Shown in pieces: positions 1 to 8,101 of a stretch of 64,000 bases of DNA (its first letter is position 1; every line of letters starts with the position of its first letter). The position numbers and the translations under genes are program-made. The stretch comes from Jannaschia seohaensis (GTDB taxonomy: Bacteria > Pseudomonadota > Alphaproteobacteria > Rhodobacterales > Rhodobacteraceae): NCBI RefSeq assembly GCF_900116765.1, contig NZ_UETC01000007.1, forward strand, positions 1 through 64,000, in the 5' to 3' direction. Below the pieces are notes generated by a model. It worked only from the letters and a program-made list of their open reading frames with translations. It did no database searches and was not told the origin of the DNA.

Positions 1-194
1 TCAGGGCGCGGCAGAGGGACGGTCTTCGGCATCGGCCTTCCTCGCGACTGGATTCTGCAATCCAACCAACCCTCACCCAATCCCCATTAAAACCAGGTGA
101 ACAAACACAGGATTCCGAGACGACGCGGCATCGGGATGGAGAGAGTTTTAAGGAGACCGCGGGCCGCGAGCTTGGGTCGGCGCAGCGCCGCGAC

Positions 195-1877
195 CTAGAA
201 GAGAATAGAGGCGAGTGGATCATCGTCTTCCACATCCCCGGTCGCATCGGCTTCCGGATCCGCGTCTGACGCGGGGAGGCCGAGGGCTGCGCGATGGACC
301 TCGCGCTCCCGCTCGATGGTGTAGTGGCCATATGCCCGAGCGATCTGGTCCGGATCGGCCTCGCCGTCCTCCATTGCTCGTCCCGAGCCCTCCAGGGTTC
401 CCCCTATGCGTTCCAGCATTTCGAGCGTCAGGCTGTTGGAGGCGATGCGCGCTTCGGCGGCGCGGGCATTAGAAACAAGGTCTTGCAGCGTCGCGGCACA
501 GGCGGCTTGGGCGGCGCGGAGCGCCTCGACCTCGGCACTGAGCCGGACGATATCCGAGCCCGCACTGTCGATATGGTCGCAGACCTGCGTCAGCAGGTTC
601 CCCAACTCGTCTCGCCGGGCGCTGGAGAACACCGTCTCCAAGCCGCCGAAAACGATCTTCAACTCCTCGATGGCGTCGCCGTAGGATTTGGCACACTCCC
701 CGATGGCCTTGGTAACCGAGCGCATTTCGGGCGATTTCCGCTCCGCCCGCTGTTCCGACAGGTCGGCGTTGAGCGAGGACAGGCGGACGGCCAGCCGCAT
801 CCGGTTCAGGCGCTCGAACGCGCCGGAAATCTCGGCGAACACCGCCTGGCAGGTCTCCAGATCGGCGAGCGCCCCATCCGATTCGCGTTTGATTTCTTCG
901 ACCGAGCGGCGGGCGTCGTCCAGCCGTGCCCGTCGGGCCCGCATCCGAGCGAGGCGGGTATCGGCGCGCAGCGCCTCCTGGAAGGCGAGGATCGTGCGGT
1001 CGCAGGCCGCGGCCACCTGGCCCAGGGCGGCCCGCGTGTCCGTCTGCACGCGGTCGAGTTCGCCGCGCATGTCCTGAATCTGTGCGTGCGCCAGCCGCGA
1101 CAGGGCTGCGCGCGTGGCGCCGGAGACCGTCTCTTCGTTACGCATCGCTAAGATGCGGGCGACGTGATCGCAGCGTTGGCAGAACGCGTCCGGATGCTGC
1201 ATGCAGGCGACGATTCGCGGCATGAACTCCGCCACGGACGCGGAGAGCGCCTTGGCCATCGCCGAAAGGTCGCGCGAGGCGCCTGCCGCCGCCGATCCGC
1301 GCGCCGCGACGTCGGCTTGGCCCGCTTCGCCGGTCAGATGCGCGTGGGCCAGATCATGCGCCTGACGCAACGAGCGCACGGAGGTGACGCGGACCCGATG
1401 GACCTGTGCGACCACGTCCACGATCGTCGCGCTTTCGCTCAGCAGGCGGTCTGAGAGCTGTCGCAGATCGGCGACCAGCCCCTCGACCGAAACCTCGCCG
1501 CGGGCGTTCGCCGCGGTGATCAGCATGAAGGAGGAAAGCGCGTTCAACTCCCTGCCATTGTTGTTGAAACGCTGGCAGAGCGCTTCGAGTTGACGAAGGC
1601 GCCGATCCGTCTCAGGGGCGCTGATCGCGCCGATTGCGGCGCCGATCGTGTCGCGTAGGGCGGCGATGGTGGCGATAGCCTGGTCCGCGTCGTCCCGGAC
1701 TGCGCGCCCCTGCACACCGTCCTGCGTTTCGTCCAGCGTTCCGATCCCTTCCTCGAAATCCCGCGCCAGTTTCCGGACCTGGGCCAGGCAATCGACGACT
1801 GGTTCGTAGATCGCTGTGACTTTGCGGCCGACGGCCTCGATATCCAGGCCCCGCGTCGTCCCCTCGCTTTCCGCCAT
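195..1877 (-). CDS. Coiled-coil, chemotaxis-transducer-like cytoplasmic protein
   Basis: A 560-residue protein without signal peptide or membrane segments, rich in Ala, Arg and Glu heptads, so largely helical and coiled coil. A stretch near residues 100-150 (NNNGRELNALSSFMLITAAN and on) loosely resembles the signalling hairpin of methyl-accepting chemotaxis proteins, but the canonical hairpin motif is not intact. The tail is acidic and ends DDDPLASILF. It is divergent from a single-domain CheY gene across about 155 bp, which supports a chemotaxis or signal-relay role. I infer a soluble transducer-like protein; a general coiled-coil scaffold is the alternative. No homology search was possible, so the family assignment is tentative. 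Confidence 0.6.
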   Translation of the reverse strand: MAESEGTTRGLDIEAVGRKVTAIYEPVVDCLAQVRKLARDFEEGIGTLDETQDGVQGRAVRDDADQAIATIAALRDTIGAAIGAISAPETDRRLRQLEALCQRFNNNGRELNALSSFMLITAANARGEVSVEGLVADLRQLSDRLLSESATIVDVVAQVHRVRVTSVRSLRQAHDLAHAHLTGEAGQADVAARGSAAAGASRDLSAMAKALSASVAEFMPRIVACMQHPDAFCQRCDHVARILAMRNEETVSGATRAALSRLAHAQIQDMRGELDRVQTDTRAALGQVAAACDRTILAFQEALRADTRLARMRARRARLDDARRSVEEIKRESDGALADLETCQAVFAEISGAFERLNRMRLAVRLSSLNADLSEQRAERKSPEMRSVTKAIGECAKSYGDAIEELKIVFGGLETVFSSARRDELGNLLTQVCDHIDSAGSDIVRLSAEVEALRAAQAACAATLQDLVSNARAAEARIASNSLTLEMLERIGGTLEGSGRAMEDGEADPDQIARAYGHYTIEREREVHRAALGLPASDADPEADATGDVEDDDPLASILF

Positions 1878-2033
1878 GTTACGTCTCCGGGCCGGCCATG
1901 CGTTCAGCCCGCGATAGACGGAAAGTCTTAGGCTTTCCTTAAGTCCGCATCCGCGTGTCGGAAGCGCTTTGTTAAGCTTTACCCGCTAGCCCAGCCCCGA
2001 GTGCCGCAGCCAGAGCCGCAGATAGGGGATGAC

Positions 2034-2399
2034 ATGGGCTATACGATCTTGACCGTCGACGATGCCAAGGCCGTCCGGTCGATGGTGACTTTCGCGCTTG
2101 AGCCGCATGGCTACACGGTGATCGAGGCCGAGAACGGGCGCGAGGGGCTTGAGAAACTGTCCCAAGCCAAGGTCGACCTGATCATCACCGATTTGAACAT
2201 GCCCGTTATGGATGGGTTCGACTTCATCCGCTCAGTTCGTGCGGATCCGGCTCAGACAGGCGTTCCGATCATCATGCTCACCACCGAATCCGCGCCCGAG
2301 AAGAAGGCCATCGGCAAGGAGGCCGGGGCGACCGGCTGGTTGAACAAGCCCTTCGACGAGGGGCAACTGATCGCGATCGCAAAGAAGCTCGCCGGCTAG
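2034..2399 (+). CDS. cheY: Single-domain response regulator, CheY-like
   Basis: A 121-residue receiver domain with no output domain, the usual length of CheY. The acidic pair is Asp9-Asp10, the phosphoacceptor is Asp53 in LIITDLNMPVMDG, and the conserved Lys lies in the late NKPFDEG motif. I chose ATG at 2034 because the purine-rich stretch GATAGGGGAT precedes it and the product MGYTILTVDD starts like other CheY proteins; a GTG at 2001 would add 11 unlikely residues. It presumably relays phosphate from a CheA-type kinase encoded elsewhere. The divergent coiled-coil gene is its only signalling neighbour here. Confidence 0.9.
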   Translation: MGYTILTVDDAKAVRSMVTFALEPHGYTVIEAENGREGLEKLSQAKVDLIITDLNMPVMDGFDFIRSVRADPAQTGVPIIMLTTESAPEKKAIGKEAGATGWLNKPFDEGQLIAIAKKLAG

Positions 2400-2508
2400 G
2401 GAAGCGCGCGCGTCCGGATCGGATCGGGGCGATTAGGCCACAGAAGACGCGCGTCGGTCGCGCCGGGGCAGGCGCCGTGCGAAACCTCGGCTCGGTGCGG
2501 GCAGACCA

Positions 2509-3399
2509 TCAGCGAAAGGTGCTCGGCGCGGCGCCGAAGCAGCGCCGCATCGCCCGGGCGAAGGCGCTGGCGTCGGCATAGCCCGCGCGCGCGGCTGCCT
2601 CGGTGACGCCCTCTCCCGCTTCCATGGCGCGCCGCCCGGCCTCCAGGCGGAGGCGGCCGTAGACGGCGCGCGGGGTCTCCCCCAGGGACCGGGCAAATCG
2701 GCGGGCGAGGCCCCGAGGCGAGGCCCCCGTCCGTCGGGCGATCTCTGCGACAGGCAGAGGGGCCTCCACATGCGCCTCCATCACCGCGAGCGCCCGCGCG
2801 ACCAGCCGGTCCGACGGCCCGCTCTCCGGACCTGCGAGGAACAGCGCGGCGATGTCTTGCGCCAGCGCGCCTCCATGGCGCCGGCGGATCAGGTGCAGCA
2901 CCAGTTCGAAGGCCGCCGTGGCGCCCCCGGCGGTGAGTCGCGGCCCATCCTCGATCCAGCGCGCAGGCAGGACCGTCAGGTCTGGAAAGCGCGCCTCGAA
3001 CGGGCGCTGCAACTCGGCGTGGATCGTTGCGCGGCGCCCGGTCAACAGCCCGGCCTGCGCCATCAGCCAGGCCCCCGCATCCAGCCCCGCGACGGTCCCA
3101 TAGCGGAACGCGGCCCGCCGCAGGTCCGCCCCATGCCGTGTGAACGCCTCATGCCCGTAGCCCGGCATCAGCATCAGCAGATCGCCCCCCGGCGCCGCCC
3201 CGAGCCGGCCCTCCGCCGCCACCGGCAGCCCGGAAGAGGACAGGACCGACCCGCCCTCCGGCGTCAGCAGGTGCCAGCGATAGAGCGCCCGCCCGGACAG
3301 GTCGTTGGCCGCGCGCAAGGGCTCCAGCGCGTTGGCCAGGCAATGGTTCGAGAAGCGGGGGTAGAGGCAGATCCCCACAATTTCTGTCTTGTTCGGCAT
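2509..3399 (-). CDS. GlxA-type AraC-family regulator, probable carnitine catabolism activator (CdhR-like)
   Basis: A 296-residue protein with an N-terminal DJ-1/PfpI-like (GATase1-like) domain, about residues 1-165, and a C-terminal AraC-type double helix-turn-helix, about 200-296 (VAEIARRTGASPRGLARRF, then AAARAGYADASAFARAMRRC). This architecture is shared with CdhR of Pseudomonas, which controls carnitine dehydrogenase genes. The start MPNKTEIVGICLYP at 3399 was chosen because a longer reading would run across the divergent promoter and into the next gene. It is divergent from the carnitine genes at 3470, so the 70-bp gap should hold its binding site. The ligand is inferred from the neighbours. 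Confidence 0.85.
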   Translation of the reverse strand: MPNKTEIVGICLYPRFSNHCLANALEPLRAANDLSGRALYRWHLLTPEGGSVLSSSGLPVAAEGRLGAAPGGDLLMLMPGYGHEAFTRHGADLRRAAFRYGTVAGLDAGAWLMAQAGLLTGRRATIHAELQRPFEARFPDLTVLPARWIEDGPRLTAGGATAAFELVLHLIRRRHGGALAQDIAALFLAGPESGPSDRLVARALAVMEAHVEAPLPVAEIARRTGASPRGLARRFARSLGETPRAVYGRLRLEAGRRAMEAGEGVTEAAARAGYADASAFARAMRRCFGAAPSTFR

Positions 3400-3469
3400 G
3401 ATTTTGACTATTTCGGCACGGCGCATCCGGGACAACCCCTCGTAGACCGGAGACAAGGAGGGACGGACC
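3400..3469. promoter_or_regulatory. Divergent promoter region of the carnitine cluster
   Basis: This 70-bp gap separates the AraC-type regulator from the carnitine genes and must carry both promoters. A strong ribosome-binding site, AAGGAGGG at 3455-3462, sits 7 bases before the ATG at 3470. I could not pick out a convincing -35/-10 pair or regulator half-sites by eye. Confidence 0.5.
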
Positions 3470-4378
3470 ATGCCACTCGAAATGAACCGCGAGGTCTTCG
3501 TGACCTGCGCCGTGACCGGCTCCGGTGCCACGCAGGACCGCAGCCCCCACGTGCCCCGCTCCCCCAAGGAGATCGCCGAGAGCGCCATCGCCGCCGCCCG
3601 GGCGGGGGCCGCCATCGTCCATTGCCATGTCCGCGACCCGGAAACGGGCGCGCCGTCGCGCCGCCTCGACCTCTACCGCGAAGTGACGGAGCGGATCCGG
3701 GACGCCGAGATCGACATGGTGCTGAACCTCACCGCCGGCATGGGCGGCGATCTGGTGCTGGGCGGCACGGAGACGCCGTTGCCGCCCGGCGCCGGCACCG
3801 ACCTGATCGGCACGGAGGACCGGGTCGCGCATCTCGCCGAGTGCCTCCCGGAGATCGCGACGCTCGATTGCGGCACGATGAACTTCGCGGAAGCCGACTA
3901 CGTCATGACCAACACGCCCGGCATGCTGCGCACCATGGGCGCGGCGATGACCGAGATGGGCGTGCGACCCGAAATCGAGGCCTTCGATACCGGTCATCTC
4001 TGGTTCGCAAAGCAGCTGGTGGCGGAGGGCGTGCTGGACGCGCCCGCGCTGGTGCAACTCTGCATGGGGGTGCCCTGGGGCGCGCCCGACGATCTGAACA
4101 CGTTCCTGGCGATGCGGAACGCCGTGCCCGAGGATTGGACCTGGTCGGCCTTCTCGCTGGGTCGCCACCAGATGCCCTATGTGACCGCCGCCGTGCTGGC
4201 CGGGGGCAATGTGCGCGTCGGACTGGAGGACAACCTGATGCTGGGCCGCGGGCAACTCGCGACGAACGCGCAGCTGGTGGAGCGGGCGGTCACGCTGATC
4301 GAAGGAATGGGTGCGACCGTGATCGGGCCGGAGGCGGTGCGCGCGAAGCTGGGCCTGACCAAGCGCGCCCCGGCGTGA
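3470..4378 (+). CDS. Beta-keto acid cleavage enzyme (BKACE), probable 3-dehydrocarnitine:acetyl-CoA trimethylamine transferase
   Basis: A 302-residue BKACE (DUF849) protein. Family features are the opening strand EVFVTCAVTGSG, the metal-binding IVHCHVRDPETG with two His residues (about 45-55), and MVLNLTAGMGG. BKACE enzymes condense a 3-keto acid with acetyl-CoA and release acetoacetate plus a new CoA ester. Because it lies next to a carnitine dehydrogenase fused to a thioesterase and under a CdhR-like regulator, the substrate is most likely 3-dehydrocarnitine and the products betainyl-CoA and acetoacetate (the CdhC step). The ribosome-binding site AAGGAGGG fixes the start. The substrate is inferred from context. 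Confidence 0.88.
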   Translation: MPLEMNREVFVTCAVTGSGATQDRSPHVPRSPKEIAESAIAAARAGAAIVHCHVRDPETGAPSRRLDLYREVTERIRDAEIDMVLNLTAGMGGDLVLGGTETPLPPGAGTDLIGTEDRVAHLAECLPEIATLDCGTMNFAEADYVMTNTPGMLRTMGAAMTEMGVRPEIEAFDTGHLWFAKQLVAEGVLDAPALVQLCMGVPWGAPDDLNTFLAMRNAVPEDWTWSAFSLGRHQMPYVTAAVLAGGNVRVGLEDNLMLGRGQLATNAQLVERAVTLIEGMGATVIGPEAVRAKLGLTKRAPA

Positions 4379-4390
4379 GCGGAGCATGAC

Positions 4391-4711
4391 GTGACGGCCT
4401 ATGTGATCGGACAGATCGAAATTCACGACTGCGACGGGTATCAGGTGTATCTGGACGGTTTTCTGGAGACCTTCACGCCTTTCGGCGGCACGGTCCTGGC
4501 GACGAGCTTTCAGGAAATGACCGTGCTGGAGGGGAGCTGGGCGACCTCTCGCAGCGTCTTGCTGCGGTTTCCCGCGCGGGCGGCGGCGCAGGCCTGGTTC
4601 GACAGCGCCGCCTATCAGGACCTCGCGCGGATCCGCCGCGCGACGGCGGTGGCGAATCTCGTGCTCCTGGACGGCGATCCAGACGGGCGCGCATGGACGG
4701 AGAGGGCGTGA
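4391..4711 (+). CDS. DUF1330 family protein in the carnitine operon
   Basis: A 106-residue DUF1330 protein (YVIGQIEIHDCDGYQVYLDGF then FGGTVLATSFQEMTVLEGSW), a small ferredoxin-like fold of unknown reaction. It starts at GTG 4391, 12 bases after the BKACE stop, and ends one base before the dehydrogenase start at 4713, so it is cotranscribed with the carnitine genes. An accessory role in carnitine use is inference only. No in-frame ATG gives a better start. Confidence 0.8.
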   Translation: MTAYVIGQIEIHDCDGYQVYLDGFLETFTPFGGTVLATSFQEMTVLEGSWATSRSVLLRFPARAAAQAWFDSAAYQDLARIRRATAVANLVLLDGDPDGRAWTERA

Positions 4712-4712
4712 G

Positions 4713-6110
4713 ATGAAGGCAGCGATCATTGGCGGCGGCGTGATCGGCGGCGGCTGGGCCGCGCGGTTCCTGCTGAACGGGCATGACGTGGCGGTCTACG
4801 ACCCCGCGCCGGATGCGGCCCGCCGCATCGAGGCGGTGCTCGCGGGCGCGCGCCGGGCGTTTCCGATGCTCTACGACGTGGCGCTGCCGCCCGAGGGGCG
4901 GCTCAGCTTCCACGACCGGCTGGAGGACGCCGTCCAAGGCGCAGCCTGGGTGCAGGAGAGCGTGCCCGAGCAGCTCGACCTCAAGCACCGCGTGATCGCC
5001 CAGGTCCAGGAGGCCTCCGCCGCGCCGCTCGGCTCCTCCACCTCGGGCTTCACGCCCAGCGAGCTGTCGCAGAGCGCCGCAGACCCCGCGCGCATCGTCG
5101 TCACTCATCCCTTCAACCCCGTCTACCTGCTGCCCCTGGTGGAGCTGGTCGGTCATCCGGGCACCGATGCGGCTCTGCTGGATGGGGCCGAGACGATGCT
5201 CCGCGGCCTCGGCATGTATCCCCTGCGCATCCGCGCCGAGATCCCCGCCCATATCGCCGACCGTCTGCTGGAGGCGGTCTGGCGCGAGGCGCTATGGCTG
5301 GTGCGCGACGGACAGGCGACCACGGCGGAGATCGACGAGGCGATCCGCATGGGCTTTGGCCTCCGCTGGGCCCAGATGGGCCTGTTCGAGACCTACAGAA
5401 TCGCGGGCGGCGAGGCGGGGATGGCGCATTTCATCGCACAGTTCGGCCCCGCCCTGGCCTGGCCTTGGACCCGCCTGACCGACGTGCCGGAGCTGACCGA
5501 CGACCTGATCGCCACCATCGCCGGGCAGTCGGACGCGCAATCCGGCCAGCTGTCGATCCGCGAGCTGGAGCGGGTTCGCGACGACAACCTCGTCGGCATC
5601 CTGCGGGGCCTCAAGGCGCGCGGCCAGGCCGCGGGCGCGGTGATCGGCGCCCATGAGGCGGCGCTGGCGCCGCCGCTTCCGTCCGGGCCCGTGATGCGGA
5701 GCCAGGACCGGATCGTGCCGATCGACTGGACCGACTATAACGGCCACATGAACGAGGGCCGCTATGGGCAAGTCTTCTCCGACGCGTCCGAATGGGTGCT
5801 GGCCGCGATCGGCACGCCGCCCGCTGCGGTCGCGGAGACCGGGCTGACTTGGTTCACGGTCTCCTCTTCGGTCGAATACCGGCATGAGACCATGGCCGGG
5901 GAGCGGTTCGTGGTCGACACGCGCGTCGTTGAGGGCGGAGGCAAGAAGCTGCGGCTCGCCCATGAGATGCGACGCGCGGAGGACGGGACGCTGCTCGCCG
6001 AAGGGCAGCAGCTGCTCCTCCATGTCGACCTGTCCACCCGCCGCTCTTCGCCGCCGCCCGCAGAGGTGGCCGCGGCGATTGAGGCGCTTTGTCAGATCGG
6101 CGCCCCCTGA
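4713..6110 (+). CDS. Bifunctional L-carnitine 3-dehydrogenase / betainyl-CoA thioesterase
   Basis: A 465-residue fusion. Residues 1 to about 310 form a 3-hydroxyacyl-CoA-dehydrogenase-type NAD-binding protein: glycine-rich loop AAIIGGGVIGGGWAARF, SSTSGFTPSEL, and catalytic THPFNPVYLLPLVELVGH. From about residue 328 a hot-dog thioesterase follows, with active-site region IDWTDYNGHMNEGRY. The first part should oxidise L-carnitine to 3-dehydrocarnitine; the second should hydrolyse betainyl-CoA to glycine betaine. In Pseudomonas these are separate genes (cdhA, cdhB); fused forms are known in rhizobia. With the BKACE this completes carnitine to betaine plus acetoacetate. The start overlaps the operon spacing closely (one base after the upstream stop). 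Confidence 0.9.
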   Translation: MKAAIIGGGVIGGGWAARFLLNGHDVAVYDPAPDAARRIEAVLAGARRAFPMLYDVALPPEGRLSFHDRLEDAVQGAAWVQESVPEQLDLKHRVIAQVQEASAAPLGSSTSGFTPSELSQSAADPARIVVTHPFNPVYLLPLVELVGHPGTDAALLDGAETMLRGLGMYPLRIRAEIPAHIADRLLEAVWREALWLVRDGQATTAEIDEAIRMGFGLRWAQMGLFETYRIAGGEAGMAHFIAQFGPALAWPWTRLTDVPELTDDLIATIAGQSDAQSGQLSIRELERVRDDNLVGILRGLKARGQAAGAVIGAHEAALAPPLPSGPVMRSQDRIVPIDWTDYNGHMNEGRYGQVFSDASEWVLAAIGTPPAAVAETGLTWFTVSSSVEYRHETMAGERFVVDTRVVEGGGKKLRLAHEMRRAEDGTLLAEGQQLLLHVDLSTRRSSPPPAEVAAAIEALCQIGAP

Positions 6111-6148
6111 CGCGCCCTCCGCAGCAGCCACGCCCAAGCGCCACGCTC

Positions 6149-6198
6149 CTTCTTCCCTGTTCAAATATCCCGGGGGTCCGGGGGCGGGCCCCCGGTCC
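6149..6198 (-). repeat. Intergenic repeat, reverse copy, with GC-rich hairpin
   Basis: Read on the minus strand this is a run of C and G (CCCCCGGACCCCCGG) followed by GATATTTGAACAGGGAAGAAG, the same arrangement as the repeats at 10282 and 14199. The inverted repeat CCGGGGGCGGGCCCCCGG lies at its inner end. It sits between the convergent carnitine fusion gene and the metallo-hydrolase and could act as a transcription barrier. Confidence 0.6.
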
Positions 6199-6242
6199 CG
6201 TCCTTACAGCCCGCGCGAACGCGCGCGGGGGCGCATGACGGC

Positions 6243-7097
6243 CTATACCGCGATCCGCAGCCCGTCGGCCGCCAGGAAAAAGGGCCCGTCCCAATGCCCG
6301 GCGATCGCCCGGCTCCAATCCTCCGGCCCATAGGCGGGGTCGTCTGCGGGGATCAGGTGGCAGAGCGCCAGCCGCTTGACCCCGGCCCGCGTCGCGATGC
6401 GGGCGGCGTCCTGGGCAGGCGTGTGGGAGCGCAGCAGATGCGTCATCAGCTTCTCCGACCCGTTACCGACCCGCGCGGTCAGGGAAGGCAGCGCCTGTTC
6501 CAGCATCGCCTCGTGGATCAGCAGATCGGCGCCTCGGGCAAAGGTCTCCAGCGCGGCCAGGGGGGCCGTGTCGCCGGAGAAGACGACATGGCGCTCGGCC
6601 GTTCGGAACGACAAAGCGAAGCAGTCGACCAGGGGCGGGTGGATCGTGCGCAGAGCTCTGATGGTCAGCCCCCCATCGGACAGGACCTCGCCCTCGGCGA
6701 TGGGGTGGATCCGCACCAGAGGGCGCAGGTCGGGGCGGCCCTCGTCGGCGATGCGCAGGTCGATATCGGCCTGCATCGAGGCCAGGAACCCGGCCCAGGC
6801 GGTCTCCAGTCCGGGCGGTCCGTAGACATCCACCGGCGTCTTCAGGCCAGCCGTCCAGGCGGTGTGGAGCAGCGGGCCGAGCTCTAGGTAGTGGTCGGAA
6901 TGCAGATGGGTGACGAAGATCAGCGACAGGTCCTTCAGCTCCATCCCCTGGTCCACCAGCCCCCGCGTCACCCCCAGCCCGCAATCAACCACGATCCGCC
7001 GCCCGCCCATCGAAACCAGCAGCGAGGTCGGCATCGACGAGCCCGGGCGGATCGCCGGCCCGCCCTTGGCGCCGAGAATCGCGACGTAATCGCTCAT
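6243..7097 (-). CDS. Metallo-beta-lactamase-fold hydrolase (ribonuclease Z / arylsulfatase-like)
   Basis: A 284-residue metallo-beta-lactamase-fold protein with the dinuclear zinc motif THLHSDHYLELGPLL near residue 70, a later FSGDTAP aspartate, an HEAM motif and a C-terminal LCHL histidine. The pattern follows the COG1234 ribonuclease Z-like group, which also contains many small-molecule esterases. Start MSDYVAILGAKGG at 7097 is preceded by GGGGAGCGGGGG; a GTG further upstream would add 18 residues. It is convergent with the carnitine fusion gene. No substrate can be assigned from sequence. Confidence 0.82.
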   Translation of the reverse strand: MSDYVAILGAKGGPAIRPGSSMPTSLLVSMGGRRIVVDCGLGVTRGLVDQGMELKDLSLIFVTHLHSDHYLELGPLLHTAWTAGLKTPVDVYGPPGLETAWAGFLASMQADIDLRIADEGRPDLRPLVRIHPIAEGEVLSDGGLTIRALRTIHPPLVDCFALSFRTAERHVVFSGDTAPLAALETFARGADLLIHEAMLEQALPSLTARVGNGSEKLMTHLLRSHTPAQDAARIATRAGVKRLALCHLIPADDPAYGPEDWSRAIAGHWDGPFFLAADGLRIAV

Positions 7098-7459
7098 CCC
7101 CCGCTCCCCGGTCGGCGCGACTTTGCGCCCCTCAGGCGTCCCCATTTCCACTCTGTCCCGGTCATCGCTTTTGCGCTCCTGACGGTCTGGAGGCCCATAG
7201 GGCGTGGATTCCCACGCCGCGCGAGGGGATGCCGGTGCCGATCGGGTCTGCGGTCAAGCCGCGTCCCATGGTGCCGGAAACCGGGCCGGCGGCGGTTGTC
7301 GTGTCGGGCATGAAGTCTCCGGAGGTCAGCGAAATCGAGGGCTCTGGCGGCATCTTGACCGGGCCGCCATCCGAGAACAACGCAGGCGCGCCTGCCGTGC
7401 CGATTGATCTCGCGGCCTTGGCGGGCTAGGCCGCAGCGGCATCAAACGGAGACTTGGCG
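7098..7459. other. Stretch without a convincing gene upstream of purS
   Basis: About 360 bases. Two short overlapping open frames exist on opposite strands (7229-7429 forward, 66 codons; 7162-7380 reverse, 72 codons). Both have GC-biased third positions, but neither has a recognisable domain or a clear ribosome-binding site. I see no terminator with a T-run. GGAG at 7448 is the purS ribosome-binding site. Confidence 0.4.
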
Positions 7460-7687
7460 ATGAAAGCGCGCGTGACGGTCATGCTGAAAGATGGCGTTCT
7501 GGACCCCCAGGGCGAGGCGGTGCGCCACGCGCTGGGCGCGCTTGGCTTCGGCGGCGTTGAGGGGGTGCGGCAGGGCAAGCTGATCGAGCTGGACCTGGCC
7601 GAGGGCACCACCGAAGACGAGGTCCGCGCCATGTGCGACCAGTTGCTCGCCAACACGGTGATCGAGAGCTACCGCATCGAGATGTGA
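7460..7687 (+). CDS. purS: Phosphoribosylformylglycinamidine synthase, PurS subunit
   Basis: A 75-residue PurS (MKARVTVMLKDGVLDPQGEA, ALGFGGVEGVRQGKLIELDL, ending VIESYRIEM), the small dimeric subunit that bridges PurL and PurQ in the fourth step of purine synthesis. Length matches the family. ATG at 7460 is chosen over TTG at 7454 because GGAG at 7448-7451 lies 8 bases before the ATG. PurQ, its usual downstream partner, is not next to it: the following 400 bases hold only a reverse-strand hypothetical frame. Confidence 0.92.
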   Translation: MKARVTVMLKDGVLDPQGEAVRHALGALGFGGVEGVRQGKLIELDLAEGTTEDEVRAMCDQLLANTVIESYRIEM

Positions 7688-8031
7688 CCGCTCGTCAGGA
7701 TGGGGTTTCCGTCCGGGCCCCTGGTGACAAAGCGCGCCGGGGCTGACCCCCCGGTGCCGCAGTCCTGGTCGCGTGTGTGGCCCGCCGCCTGCGGCCGGAC
7801 CATGATCGCGCGGAGGGCTTCGAGTGCGCCGCCGACCGGCTGCGCGTCCTGAGACGGGCCCGGGCTGAAGGCGAGTCGGTCGGTCTCGATCAAGCCTCCG
7901 AACCCGCTCAGGGCCGTCGGCCCGTCCCGAAGGAACATCCGGCGCTTGTCCGAGAGGTCGTCCGCGACCTCGGCCCCCAGCGTCTCGGAGAAGGCGCAGG
8001 ACGTGGCGCAGCCGCGGACGCTCCGGCTCAT
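7669..8031 (-). CDS. Possible small hypothetical protein, tail-to-tail with purS
   Basis: A 120-codon frame starting MSRSVRGCATSCAFSETLGA. I list it because about nine in ten of its third codon positions are G or C, as in real genes here. No domain is recognised; it has four cysteines and a low-complexity middle. It overlaps the last 19 bases of purS on the opposite strand and lies downstream of the oxidoreductase gene at 8102. There is no good ribosome-binding site before the chosen ATG, so it may be spurious. Confidence 0.3.
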   Translation of the reverse strand: MSRSVRGCATSCAFSETLGAEVADDLSDKRRMFLRDGPTALSGFGGLIETDRLAFSPGPSQDAQPVGGALEALRAIMVRPQAAGHTRDQDCGTGGSAPARFVTRGPDGNPILTSGHISMR

Positions 8032-8060
8032 GGAAAAGACGCCGGATCGCATCGAGACCC

Positions 8061-8088
8061 CCATCCTTGCGCCCCCATCCTTGCGCCC
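8061..8088. repeat. Two tandem copies of a 14-base unit
   Basis: CCATCCTTGCGCCC occurs twice without a gap at 8061-8074 and 8075-8088, just beyond the stop of the oxidoreductase gene. The copies are identical, suggesting recent slippage. Confidence 0.75.
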
Positions 8089-8101
8089 CCAGCCTCGCAA
8101 G

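Noticed and set aside
1-194. End of a reverse-strand gene at the left edge
   Set aside because: The first three bases can be read as a reverse stop codon, but the frame leading to it is interrupted within 25 codons.
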